Part shown: piece by piece, positions 1-7,100 of the stretch | How the letters are laid out: the number at the start of each line of letters is the position of its first letter | How positions within the stretch are numbered: position 1 is the stretch's first letter | NCBI GenBank assembly: GCA_028871345.1 | Contig: JAGWNK010000035.1 | Location: 1 to 43,843 of the forward strand | Direction: 5' to 3' | Origin: Alphaproteobacteria bacterium | GTDB lineage: Bacteria; Pseudomonadota; Alphaproteobacteria; Micropepsales; Micropepsaceae | Length of the DNA stretch: 43,843 nt | Made by a program: the position numbers and the translations under genes | The notes under the pieces: model-generated | The model's database searches: none | Seen by the model: the letters and a program-made list of their open reading frames with translations, nothing else | Told to the model about the DNA's origin: nothing

Positions 1-2
1 GC

Positions 3-149
3 GGCAGCGACGAAATGACGGAAGTCGACGGTGACGGCTGGGCCGAGCTTCAGCCCGACGGCTCCCTCCAAGGCCAAATCTGCATCCAAAACGGCGACGA
101 AATCGACTTCATCGCCAAGCCGTGGAAGACTTCTTCAACAGCCTGCTAG
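3..149 (+). CDS. 3' end of an unknown protein (partial)
   Basis: The window opens inside a reading frame that ends at TAG 147-149, leaving 48 C-terminal residues. They are rich in Asp, Glu and Gly and end in a Ser-Thr-Ala-Cys tail. From memory, similar tails occur on uncharacterised alphaproteobacterial proteins, but no function can be named. The frame is open to the left edge, so the gene starts upstream. It could also be a spurious frame; the regular acidic composition and a clean stop before an AT-rich spacer favour a real gene end. Confidence 0.45.
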   Translation, partial: GSDEMTEVDGDGWAELQPDGSLQGQICIQNGDEIDFIAKPWKTSSTAC

Positions 150-238
150 AGGACGGGATTCGAAATTATTTCATATCACTGGCTGCGGTTTTACTCGCCT
201 GTATCCTTTTCTTTGTCACCAATCTATATTCGTTTTAG
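122..238 (+). CDS. possible 38-residue single-pass membrane peptide
   Basis: A short frame from GTG 122 to TAG 236-238 overlaps the end of the preceding partial gene in another phase. It encodes an acidic start (EDFFNSLLEDG) followed by about 20 hydrophobic residues (SLAAVLLACILFFVTNLY), which fits one transmembrane helix. No convincing ribosome binding site precedes the GTG. The hydrophobic segment lies in an AT-rich patch (about 160-240), and such DNA tends to encode hydrophobic residues by chance, so this may not be a gene. Confidence 0.25.
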   Translation: MEDFFNSLLEDGIRNYFISLAAVLLACILFFVTNLYSF

Positions 239-353
239 TATTATTCCGTAAGCGGATCGCTTGGTGGGAGGTCTCGTATGGCGTTTCCGGAGGATTGTCC
301 CTGAATCGGGCAGTCACGCACATTTCGCGGCTCTTGGAGATGGTTCGCGCCAT

Positions 354-389
354 CGTTGTCGATCTGCCGTGCACGGCGGATCGACAACG
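354..389. repeat. 36-bp palindrome in spacer
   Basis: An inverted repeat with arms CGTTGTCGATC-T-GCCGTG and CACGGC-G-GATCGACAACG meets at a central GTGCAC. There is one mismatch pair, which would be a G-U wobble in one RNA strand. It lies in the 436-bp spacer (150-585) that otherwise holds an AT-rich patch, a degraded hairpin element at 443-487 and no supported gene. It could be a cruciform or operator, or a remnant of a mobile repeat. Confidence 0.7.
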
Positions 390-442
390 GCGGACAGGTG
401 GCCCAGGCACAAATCGCGGAAACGATTGCAGGGACCCCTGCC

Positions 443-487
443 CGAAAAATCCTTCGGATTTTTCGAGCCTCCCTCAAGGGGCGGGTG
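443..487. repeat. composite hairpin element, copy A (degenerate)
   Basis: A perfect stem-loop (CGAAAAATCC-ttc-GGATTTTTCG, 443-465) is followed directly by GCCTCCCTCAAGGGGCGGG, a decayed version of the C-rich/G-rich terminal hairpin. The same order of variable stem then CCTCCC stem occurs near 13.3, 27.2, 29.1, 29.6 and 31.1 kb, so this is read as a degraded member of that family. Confidence 0.55.
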
Positions 488-585
488 AAGATCTCGGCGC
501 ATTAGGCACCTCGGACCTCGGGCACCTCATGGATTGCCGGGCCGTGCCGGATTATAGGAGCGGGCATCTTCGTGGGGACAGCGCG

Positions 586-996
586 ATGACGCCAGACGCA
601 CTGATGAGGAAGATCGCCAAAGCCTTCGAACAAGGCGAGCTGCAGCCGCTGTTCGATGCCATCGACGACAACACCGTCTGGCGGTCCGGTTCCCAGCTCG
701 AGGGCCTCTTCCGCTTCGGCGGGGAATACAGGAAATACGCCGGCGTCAAAGAGCTGATCTCGCGAATCGCCAGCGCCTATACGTTCCGGCGGTTCGAGCC
801 CAAGGAGACCGTTGCGAGCGGCGACGTCGTGTGGGGCTGGTTCGACATCGAAACCGAATACCGGCCGACCCGGAAGATCGCGACGTTCGAAATCGTGATC
901 CGCTGGCAGGTCCGGAACGGCAAGATCCTCGATCACCGCGCCTTTCTCGACACCACCTACCTGCTTCACCAGCAGGGCGAACTGCCCAAGCCGTAG
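586..996 (+). CDS. NTF2-like / SnoaL-like protein
   Basis: A 136-residue protein with the size and pattern of the NTF2-like (SnoaL/ketosteroid-isomerase-like) cone fold: an N-terminal helix pair (ALMRKIAKAFEQGE), an early Trp segment (DNTVWRS), a middle helix (GVKELISRIASAY) and a C-terminal run of beta strands (WGWFDIE, FEIVIRWQVRNGKILDHRAF). Family members are small enzymes or ligand-binding domains; the substrate here is unknown and no catalytic dyad can be assigned. The ATG at 586 is chosen because GGGGA lies 8 bases upstream and homology-like sequence begins there, although the frame stays open back to position 31. It stands alone on the plus strand, convergent with the PAS_5 gene. Confidence 0.75.
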   Translation: MTPDALMRKIAKAFEQGELQPLFDAIDDNTVWRSGSQLEGLFRFGGEYRKYAGVKELISRIASAYTFRRFEPKETVASGDVVWGWFDIETEYRPTRKIATFEIVIRWQVRNGKILDHRAFLDTTYLLHQQGELPKP

Positions 997-1059
997 AGGC
1001 GGCCGCGCGGACGCGACGCGGCACCGCCGGGCGTTTTCACCGCGATCGCGATTCCGCGA

Positions 1060-1578
1060 TCAGCCGGCGGAGCCGGCGTGGTCCGTCCAGGCCGCGAATG
1101 TCATGAAGAGCATCGACACCTGGCCGTCTTTCCCCAACGGGGCCACGAACATCTCGCAATTGAGCCAGGTCTTGTTCTGGAAATCGATCCGGGTGGCGAC
1201 GCGCAGCGGCTTTTGCGCGGTGCGCACCGCATCGAAGACCGCGCGCCAACTGGGCTCGATGTGGGGCGGGATGAACTCATGGACGAAACGGCCCGTCATC
1301 CGCCCATAGACTTCTTCCCATTCCGAACCGGCGCGCCGGATGAAATAGGCGACGGGACGTTCCGCCGTTTCGCGGATTTCGATCAATCCCACATGGGCCG
1401 TGAACCTGCGCATCGCGACGGGGTCGAGGTCGGCGCGCTCGGGCATCGGGCGATCGCCGCAACGCGATGTCCAGTATTCGCAGGCCAGCCTGGTCGGTGT
1501 GCGCGCAAACCGCAGCTCCCAGTCGAACGACAGCGGAGAGAGCGCTTGGTTTGATGGCAGATGGAACGGATCGGTCAT
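1060..1578 (-). CDS. PAS_5-family protein
   Basis: About 172 residues (183 if the GTG at 1611 is used) matching the stand-alone PAS_5 type common in alphaproteobacteria. Visible features are the entry FDWELRFARTPTRLACEYW, a basic/acidic link (GDRPMPERADLDPVAMRRF), then PAS-fold strands ending in NCEMFVAPLGKDGQVSMLF. Such proteins are single-domain presumed sensors with no output domain, and ligand and partner are unknown. No clear Shine-Dalgarno sequence distinguishes ATG 1578 from GTG 1611, so the start is uncertain. The gene lies downstream of HU on the same strand but is separated by a terminator, so it is probably transcribed independently. Confidence 0.7.
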   Translation of the reverse strand: MTDPFHLPSNQALSPLSFDWELRFARTPTRLACEYWTSRCGDRPMPERADLDPVAMRRFTAHVGLIEIRETAERPVAYFIRRAGSEWEEVYGRMTGRFVHEFIPPHIEPSWRAVFDAVRTAQKPLRVATRIDFQNKTWLNCEMFVAPLGKDGQVSMLFMTFAAWTDHAGSAG

Positions 1579-1867
1579 TTCCACAGGGTCGGGTCGCGCC
1601 GTCTCACACACAGAGACGCAACATTATGACATCGATCGCCGAGGAACACCTCGTGGAATCCCGTAATTTGCGACCGCCTCTCGGCGAGGGCCCATTGTTG
1701 CGACATCTTGCCTGTGATCCGAGCGCCTGAGCCCCGTCTCGCCCTTTGGAACCGCGCGACGGAAAACGGCAGTCGAATTTCATTTGCATTGCTGAATGCG
1801 CCCGCGCCGCCGACCTTGTTCGCCAGCGCCACGGCGGCGTCAGCCGAAGGACGGGGCGAAGACGGCT

Positions 1868-1899
1868 AAAACAGAAACCGGGCGGAGGACCGCCCGGTT
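1868..1899 (-). terminator. rho-independent terminator of the HU gene
   Basis: A perfect 10-bp stem (AACCGGGCGG 1876-1885, CCGCCCGGTT 1890-1899) with a 4-base loop is followed on the minus strand by TTTCTGTTTT. It begins 27 bases after the HU stop codon. The rest of the 1579-1925 spacer shows no further gene. Confidence 0.85.
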
Positions 1900-1925
1900 C
1901 CATTCACAGCGGACCGAAGAGGCGA

Positions 1926-2249
1926 TCAGATCGCCTGCTTCAGTTCCTTGGCGGCGCGGAAGGCAACCTTCTTCGACGCCTTGATCTTGATCGCTTCGCC
2001 CGTGGCCGGGTTGCGGCCCATGCGGGCGGCCCGCTTGCGGACCATGAGGATGCCAAGCCCGTTCAGACGGACGCGCGCGCCCTTCTTGAGGTGCTTGGTG
2101 ATGGCGCCGATGGCATCGTCCAGATACGCCAGCGACGCCTTGTTCGACAGTTCGTGCTTGGGAGCGAGCTGCGCGGCCAACTGGCGCGTGGAGATCGTCT
2201 CGAGTTTTGCTTTCGCGGCGGGTGCGCCGGGAGCTGCGGCTTTAGCCAT
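1926..2249 (-). CDS. HU-family DNA-binding protein
   Basis: A 107-residue nucleoid protein of the HU/IHF family, which binds DNA as a dimer and bends it. The core is recognisable: helical dimerisation region (TRQLAAQLAPKHELSNKASLAYLDDAIGAI), the beta-arm entry with RLNGLGIL, and the DNA-binding arm with GRNPATGEAIKIKASKKVAFRAAKELK. It carries an Ala/Pro/Lys N-terminal extension of about 20 residues before the usual HU start. The ATG at 2249 is preceded by GAGGA at good spacing; an upstream in-frame start at 2273 has no such site. A strong terminator follows, so it is probably monocistronic and highly expressed. Confidence 0.93.
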   Translation of the reverse strand: MAKAAAPGAPAAKAKLETISTRQLAAQLAPKHELSNKASLAYLDDAIGAITKHLKKGARVRLNGLGILMVRKRAARMGRNPATGEAIKIKASKKVAFRAAKELKQAI

Positions 2250-2415
2250 TGTTGAATGTCCTCTGCGAATCAAAGAGAAGCCTTATTCTACGGCATTTTC
2301 TGGCGCCGCAAGACGCTTCCAGGCCGGAAATAGGCGAAAAATGCGGGTTTTGGGGGATGAAATGGGGTGGCTGCGGCCTTTCGACTCGGAAAATGTTCCG
2401 TTTTCGTGGGCTTTC

Positions 2416-2471
2416 GGCGCACCCGCCAAACCGAATATCCGCCAGGCGGCATTCCGGCCGGCGGGTGCGCC
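2416..2471. repeat. nested inverted repeat downstream of the TonB receptor
   Basis: Perfect 12-bp outer arms (GGCGCACCCGCC 2416-2427, GGCGGGTGCGCC 2460-2471) enclose a second small hairpin (CCGCC-a-GGCGG, about 2439-2449). It begins 6 bases after the receptor stop on the minus strand. No U-tract follows, so it is not a standard intrinsic terminator; it may protect the 3' end of the mRNA or act with Rho. Confidence 0.7.
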
Positions 2472-2477
2472 ACAACT

Positions 2478-4799
2478 TTAGCCGCCCGTTGCCACCTTCA
2501 GCACCAGACCGATGGTGCGCGGCTGGGACAGCATGACCGGCACCGGCGCATAAGGCAGACCGATGCCGAACAGGTAGGGATTGAGGTACTGGTCCTCGAA
2601 GGCGTTGGCCGAGACTTCGCCGCGCACGTCGAAGACGTTCTTGACATAGCCATCCACCTCGATGTTGTCCGGCAGGAAGAACGACAGGTTGAGGTTGACC
2701 GTGTTGTAGGCGGCCAGCTTGTAGAGCGGCGAGCCGGCGCCGACCGCCAGGCCCGCGGGGTCGACGTCGAAGTTGGCGTTGCGCTCGCCGACATAGACGT
2801 CGCTGACGTTGAGGGCGCCCCTGTAGCCGCCGCCGAGGTCGAAGGCGTAGGTGCCGCCGAGCGCGAAGTTGTAGCGCGGCGACAGCGGCAGGCGGGCGTT
2901 CTTGTGGTAGATGCCGAGGTAGGACTCCTCGTTCGCCGTCAGGCCCGTCAGGTGCGCGTCGGTGTAGGAAGCCGAGCCGTCGACCGTCAGCTGAGGCAGG
3001 ATGCGATAGGAGAACGAGGTCTCGGCGCCCTGGACCCTGGCATTGCCGGCGTTGACGAGGTTGTTGATGCCCCCGATGTTGGCGGTCGTCTGGATGTCGC
3101 TCCATTCGATGTCGTAGACGTCGAAATTCAGCACCGCCCGGCCGTCGAGCAGCGTCGACTTCTCGCCCAGCTCGTAGTTCCACAGCTTGTCGGGGCTGAA
3201 GGTCGCCGGACCCGTGAAATTCGGGCCGCCGGGCCGGAAGCCGCTCGACACCTTGGCATAGACCATCGTGTCGTCGGTGACGCGCCAGCGCGGATTGAAG
3301 AGATAGGTCACGACCGATTGGTTCGACGTCTCGTCGCCCATGGCCGGGATGTAGTTGAGCGTGAAGGGGTCGGGGAAGAGAAGCGTCTGGATCTGCGCCC
3401 GGTAGGTCTGGTGCTGCGTGCTGTAGCGCACGCCTGCCGTGACGTCGAAATCGTCGCTGAAGTAATAGGTGGCGTCGCCGAAGACGGCGAACTCCCTATA
3501 GGTGCTGGGCAGGTAGCCGAAGAACGGCAGGATCGGATGATCCGGGGCGTTCACGTCGTTGCCCGTGAAGGGCGGCAGCTGGCCGTTGGCCGTCGCGCCG
3601 TCCACCAGCATGATGGTCTCGTCGGTGATCTCCCGCGTGAAGAAGCCGCCGACCACCCACTCGAAACTCTTGTTGTCGGGCGAGGCGACGCGGACCTCCT
3701 GCGTGAACTTCTTGGTGGTCAGATGCGTCGGAAGGCCCATCGGCGCGGCCGTTCCCAGGAACAGGTCGTAGACCGGGCTGAGATCGGCGTCGGTCTTGAA
3801 ATCGTTGTTCTGGTAGCTGGTGACCGACGTCAGCGTCGCCCACTGCCAGTTCCAGTTCACCTCGCCCGAATAGAGATCGAGGCGCTTGCTCGACGGCTGG
3901 GCGAGCGCATAGGACTGGTCGTAGGGCCCCTGGACGGGCTGATGGGTGAGGAAGTCCTTGAGCACCACGTCGTAGCCGTTGGCGCGGTCGGACTGCGACA
4001 TCGCCGTCAGGCGGACGTCGAGGTCGGGCGTGATCTGGGCGAAGAAGGAAACCCGCCCGCCGAGATCCTGGCCGGAGCCGACGTCCTTGCGGCCGTGCGA
4101 GGGGTCCTGGGCGTAGCCGGAATCAAATTGCTGATATGCGTCGACGCGCAACGCGGCGTCGCCGAACAGCGGCAGATTCGCCATGACGCGCAGCCCGTCG
4201 TTGAACGAGCCGTGTTCGGTATCCGATCCCTCGATCTCGCCGCGCGCGGCGAACGCCGTCAAGTCCGGCTTGGAGGTGATGTATTTTATGGCGCCGCCGA
4301 GGGAGTCCGCGCCGTAGAGCGTGCCCTGCGGGCCGTCCAGGACTTCGACGCGATCCATGTCGAACAGGTTGAAGTTGAAGGCATCCGAGCCGATGCCGAA
4401 CTGCACGCTGGATCCGATCGGCACGTCGTCGAGGTAGATGCCGACGGCGCTGCCCTTCTGCTCGGTGCCGGAGGTGACGCCGCGAATGGCGATCAGATTG
4501 GTGGTCGCCCCGCCAGAAGCGTAGCTGAGGCTGGGGACCGTCGAGGCGAAGTCCGCAAAGCTGCTGGCGTGCATCTGCGACAGGTCATCGCCGGTGAGCG
4601 CGGTCAAGCCGCCACCCACATCCTGCACCGATTCCGAGCGCCGCGTGGCGGTCACCACCACCGTTTCGACGACGCCGTCGCCCGATGCGGCGGACGGCGC
4701 ACCGGCGGCGGATTGCTGGGCCCAAGCGCCGGCTGCGGGAATCAGAACCGCAAGCGGCAATACGGCACTCAACAGGCGTGACTTTACCTTCGCATTCAT
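2478..4799 (-). CDS. TonB-dependent outer-membrane receptor
   Basis: A 773-residue outer-membrane active transporter. It has a signal peptide (residues 1-27, ending AWA-QQ), a TonB-box-like segment VETVVVTATRR (about 43-53), a plug domain (about 60-170, with RGV and VEVLDGPQGTLYGADSLGGAI) and a beta-barrel to the C-terminus (LWNYELGEKS, VYAKVSSGFRPGG). The substrate is unknown; siderophores, vitamin B12, glycans and peptides are all used by this family. The end is unusual: a last barrel strand (TIGLVLKV) is followed by ATGG rather than the usual terminal aromatic residue. GGGGAAA precedes the ATG. It is divergent from a TetR regulator, with an inverted repeat 17 bases upstream of its start codon. 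Confidence 0.93.
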   Translation of the reverse strand: MNAKVKSRLLSAVLPLAVLIPAAGAWAQQSAAGAPSAASGDGVVETVVVTATRRSESVQDVGGGLTALTGDDLSQMHASSFADFASTVPSLSYASGGATTNLIAIRGVTSGTEQKGSAVGIYLDDVPIGSSVQFGIGSDAFNFNLFDMDRVEVLDGPQGTLYGADSLGGAIKYITSKPDLTAFAARGEIEGSDTEHGSFNDGLRVMANLPLFGDAALRVDAYQQFDSGYAQDPSHGRKDVGSGQDLGGRVSFFAQITPDLDVRLTAMSQSDRANGYDVVLKDFLTHQPVQGPYDQSYALAQPSSKRLDLYSGEVNWNWQWATLTSVTSYQNNDFKTDADLSPVYDLFLGTAAPMGLPTHLTTKKFTQEVRVASPDNKSFEWVVGGFFTREITDETIMLVDGATANGQLPPFTGNDVNAPDHPILPFFGYLPSTYREFAVFGDATYYFSDDFDVTAGVRYSTQHQTYRAQIQTLLFPDPFTLNYIPAMGDETSNQSVVTYLFNPRWRVTDDTMVYAKVSSGFRPGGPNFTGPATFSPDKLWNYELGEKSTLLDGRAVLNFDVYDIEWSDIQTTANIGGINNLVNAGNARVQGAETSFSYRILPQLTVDGSASYTDAHLTGLTANEESYLGIYHKNARLPLSPRYNFALGGTYAFDLGGGYRGALNVSDVYVGERNANFDVDPAGLAVGAGSPLYKLAAYNTVNLNLSFFLPDNIEVDGYVKNVFDVRGEVSANAFEDQYLNPYLFGIGLPYAPVPVMLSQPRTIGLVLKVATGG

Positions 4800-4815
4800 G
4801 GCGTTTCCCCATCAA

Positions 4816-4832
4816 ACGTCGCGACACGACGT
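4816..4832. promoter_or_regulatory. putative TetR operator (inverted repeat)
   Basis: ACGTCG-N5-CGACGT, a perfect 17-bp dyad, lies 17 bases upstream of the TonB-receptor start, in the spacer shared with the divergent TetR gene. A second dyad, GCCTA-N8-TAGGC, abuts it at 4833-4850. Size and position fit a TetR-dimer operator controlling the receptor. That it binds this regulator is inference. Confidence 0.45.
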
Positions 4833-5083
4833 GCCTATTTTTTGTTAGGCGACGCTAGCGAGGGCGAAGCAGCCCGGCAAGAGTAATTCAACGATGGATG
4901 AAATGATGCGGATCGTATATCAATGGACCGTGTCAGAAAGAGCACGCTCGATGCATGTTTTCGCTACGGCGCGTTGACGTGGCCCGGGCGGACGGGTTCG
5001 ATCGGGACAAAGCTGACGTAAGTGCAACCTTTTTTGGCGGCGCAGCAAAGCGCGCCGATTTTGCTGCAGATTGGGGACACCGC

Positions 5084-5860
5084 ATGACCCGAAAAGCCCT
5101 CAAGCGCGAACGCGCCACAGCCCGGCGCAAGCCGATTCGCCCAAAGGGGACGCGCACGCCCAAACGCAACCGCGGGCGTCCCGCCAAGGAAGACGGCACG
5201 GAGCTGATGCGCGACCGCATCCTGAATGCGGCGGAAGAACTCTTTGCCGAGCACGGCTTCGACGGCGTCACCGTGCGCCAGGTCACGCGCAGGGCCAACG
5301 TCGACGTGGCGCTCGCCCACTATTATTTCGACACCAAGAGAGGCCTGTTCGATGCGGTCTTTCTGCGGCGCGCCGCGATCATCAACGAGGAGCGCATCAA
5401 GGCGATCGACGAATACCAGGCAAATCCGGGACCAGGCGGGGCGACCATCGAAGGATTCATCCAGGCCTTTCTCGACCCCGTCATGGAGCGGTGGGCGACG
5501 GGCGGCAAAGGCTGGAAGGACTACCTGGCGATCGTCGCGCAGGTGAACAACACGCCCAAATGGGGCGGCGAAACCATGGCGCGCTATTTCGATCCGGTGA
5601 TCCACCGACTGATCGACGGGCTGCGCAGCATCATGCCGGGCGCGCGCGACATCGATCTCTATTGGAGCTACCAGTTCCTCTCGGGAGCCCTGACGCTGAC
5701 CTTCGCGGAAACGGGGCGCATCGACCGGCTGTCGTCGGGCCTTTGCCGATCGTCGGACGAAGCAGCCGTGCGCAGCCGGATGGCGCCTTATATCGCCGCC
5801 GGATTCCGCTGCGTATGTCTGGCGAAGAATCGAAAGCCGCCAGGGGGCAAGCAACCATGA
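5084..5860 (+). CDS. TetR/AcrR-family transcriptional regulator
   Basis: A 258-residue regulator. A very basic N-terminal arm (Lys/Arg/Pro-rich, about residues 1-35) precedes the TetR helix-turn-helix: RDRILNAAEELFAEHGFDG then VTVRQVTRRANVDVALAHYYF (about 43-88). The ligand-binding half resembles the PsrA-like group, which often senses acyl or aromatic compounds; that assignment is from memory. ATG 5084 is preceded by TTGGGGACA. The frame extends upstream to 4955, but that part looks non-coding. Its stop overlaps the next start (ATGA, 5857-5860), so regulator and hydrolase are co-translated. It is divergent from the TonB receptor and likely controls it. Confidence 0.9.
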   Translation: MTRKALKRERATARRKPIRPKGTRTPKRNRGRPAKEDGTELMRDRILNAAEELFAEHGFDGVTVRQVTRRANVDVALAHYYFDTKRGLFDAVFLRRAAIINEERIKAIDEYQANPGPGGATIEGFIQAFLDPVMERWATGGKGWKDYLAIVAQVNNTPKWGGETMARYFDPVIHRLIDGLRSIMPGARDIDLYWSYQFLSGALTLTFAETGRIDRLSSGLCRSSDEAAVRSRMAPYIAAGFRCVCLAKNRKPPGGKQP

Positions 5861-6726
5861 CCGTCGAAGAGAAGTACATCCGCGTTTCCGACGGGCTGCG
5901 CATCCATTATCGCGACTATCCCGGCGCCGGCGAGCCGAGCGGCGCACCGATCCTCTGCCTGCACGGGTTGACGCGCAATGCGCGGGACTTCGAAGACCTG
6001 GCGCCGCAGCTAGCGGAGACGGGGCGGCGCGTCATCGTTCCTTCCCAGCGAGGGCGCGGCCCCTCGCAATGGGATCCCCAGCCGGAGCGCTACAATCCCG
6101 TCGTCTATGCCGCGGACATGCTGGAGCTGCTCGACAAGCTCGACGTCGGCCGGGCGGTCTTCATCGGCACGTCGATGGGCGGCCTGATCACCATGCTGGC
6201 CGCGGCCCGGGCGCCGGGACGCCTCGCCGGCGCGGTGCTCAACGACATCGGACCGGAAGTCGATCCTGCGGGTCTGGCGCGCATCCGCGGCTATGTCGGG
6301 CTGGGCGGCGCCGTATCGACCTGGAGCGAAGCGGCCCAACATTGCCGCAGCATCAACGGCGCGTCATTTCCCGGCGCGCAAGACGACGCGTTCTGGCTGT
6401 CCTTTGCCCGAAAGACCTACCGCACGCAGGAAGCCGGCCGCATCGTCCCCGACTACGACCCGGCGATCGCGCGCGCCTTCGGCGGCGCTGCCGGCGTGCC
6501 CGATCTGTGGCCGCTGTTCGATGCGCTCAAGCCGATTCCCGCCCTCGTCATCCGGGGTGAGATTTCGGACGTGCTCATGATCTCCACCGTCGAGCGCATG
6601 AGACGGCAGAAGCCGGACCTGGGATTCGTTTCGATCCCGGGCGTCGGACACGCGCCGTTCATGACGGAGCCCGCGGCCCAAGCCGCGCTCAACACCTTCT
6701 TGAACGGGCTTGCCGGCCGATCGTGA
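5857..6726 (+). CDS. alpha/beta-fold hydrolase
   Basis: A 289-residue cytoplasmic hydrolase of the alpha/beta-fold family. Seen: oxyanion region LCLHGLTRNARDF (about 33-45), nucleophile elbow GTSMGG (Ser near residue 106), a cap region, a strand with a probable acid residue (LVIRGEISDVL) and the catalytic-His motif GVGHAPFM near the end. The substrate cannot be read from sequence; esterase, lactonase or ring-cleavage-product hydrolase are all possible. The start overlaps the TetR stop by ATGA, so the pair forms one operon. The context suggests it processes a compound imported by the divergent TonB receptor, which is inference. Confidence 0.88.
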   Translation: MTVEEKYIRVSDGLRIHYRDYPGAGEPSGAPILCLHGLTRNARDFEDLAPQLAETGRRVIVPSQRGRGPSQWDPQPERYNPVVYAADMLELLDKLDVGRAVFIGTSMGGLITMLAAARAPGRLAGAVLNDIGPEVDPAGLARIRGYVGLGGAVSTWSEAAQHCRSINGASFPGAQDDAFWLSFARKTYRTQEAGRIVPDYDPAIARAFGGAAGVPDLWPLFDALKPIPALVIRGEISDVLMISTVERMRRQKPDLGFVSIPGVGHAPFMTEPAAQAALNTFLNGLAGRS

Positions 6727-6772
6727 TCGGCCCGGCCTGCGCCAAGATATCCGGCGCCGACCGGCGCTCGGC

Positions 6773-7042
6773 TCAGGTCTGCGGCCCTGTCGTGTTCGCC
6801 TTGTTCGGCGCCACGTAGCCCGGGTCACCCGGCCCGGCGCAGTATCCGGCCACCATCACCTGCCCGCCGCCCCAGAATGATTCCTTCTGCTCGGTTTTCT
6901 GGAGCAAGAACTGCTTGCCCTCGGAGCGGCAGTGATCCTCGGCCTGCTTGAGCGCCCCGGCGCGGACTTCTTCGATGGATTGCCCGGCGCAACCGCACAG
7001 CAGAACGGCGCAGGCGATCGCCAAATACGCTCTTGAAATCAT
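6773..7042 (-). CDS. small putative lipoprotein
   Basis: An 89-residue protein beginning MISRAYLAIACAVLLCGCAG, a lipoprotein signal peptide with lipobox LCGC (lipidated Cys near residue 18). The mature part is short and polar, with two further Cys (EDHCRSEGKQF and AGYCAGPGDPGY), which could form a disulfide in the periplasm. No family is recognised. ATG 7042 is preceded by GGGGAGGGG at a suitable distance, which decides this start over longer in-frame options. It is convergent with the alpha/beta hydrolase and lies downstream of the ABC exporter on the same strand, 58 bp away. Confidence 0.72.
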   Translation of the reverse strand: MISRAYLAIACAVLLCGCAGQSIEEVRAGALKQAEDHCRSEGKQFLLQKTEQKESFWGGGQVMVAGYCAGPGDPGYVAPNKANTTGPQT

Positions 7043-7100
7043 CGAAGCCCCTCCCCGTCCCCGACAAGTGTAACGGCCGTGCCGACACGCGTCGAGCGTG

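Noticed and set aside
31..585. N-terminal extension of the NTF2-like gene in the same frame
   Set aside because: It crosses an AT-rich patch, a palindrome and a hairpin element, and the ribosome site supports ATG 586.
2367..4781. Long open frame on the plus strand opposite the TonB receptor
   Set aside because: It is a GC-rich shadow: the translation is Arg/Val/Gly-rich without domains, while the minus strand encodes a complete receptor.
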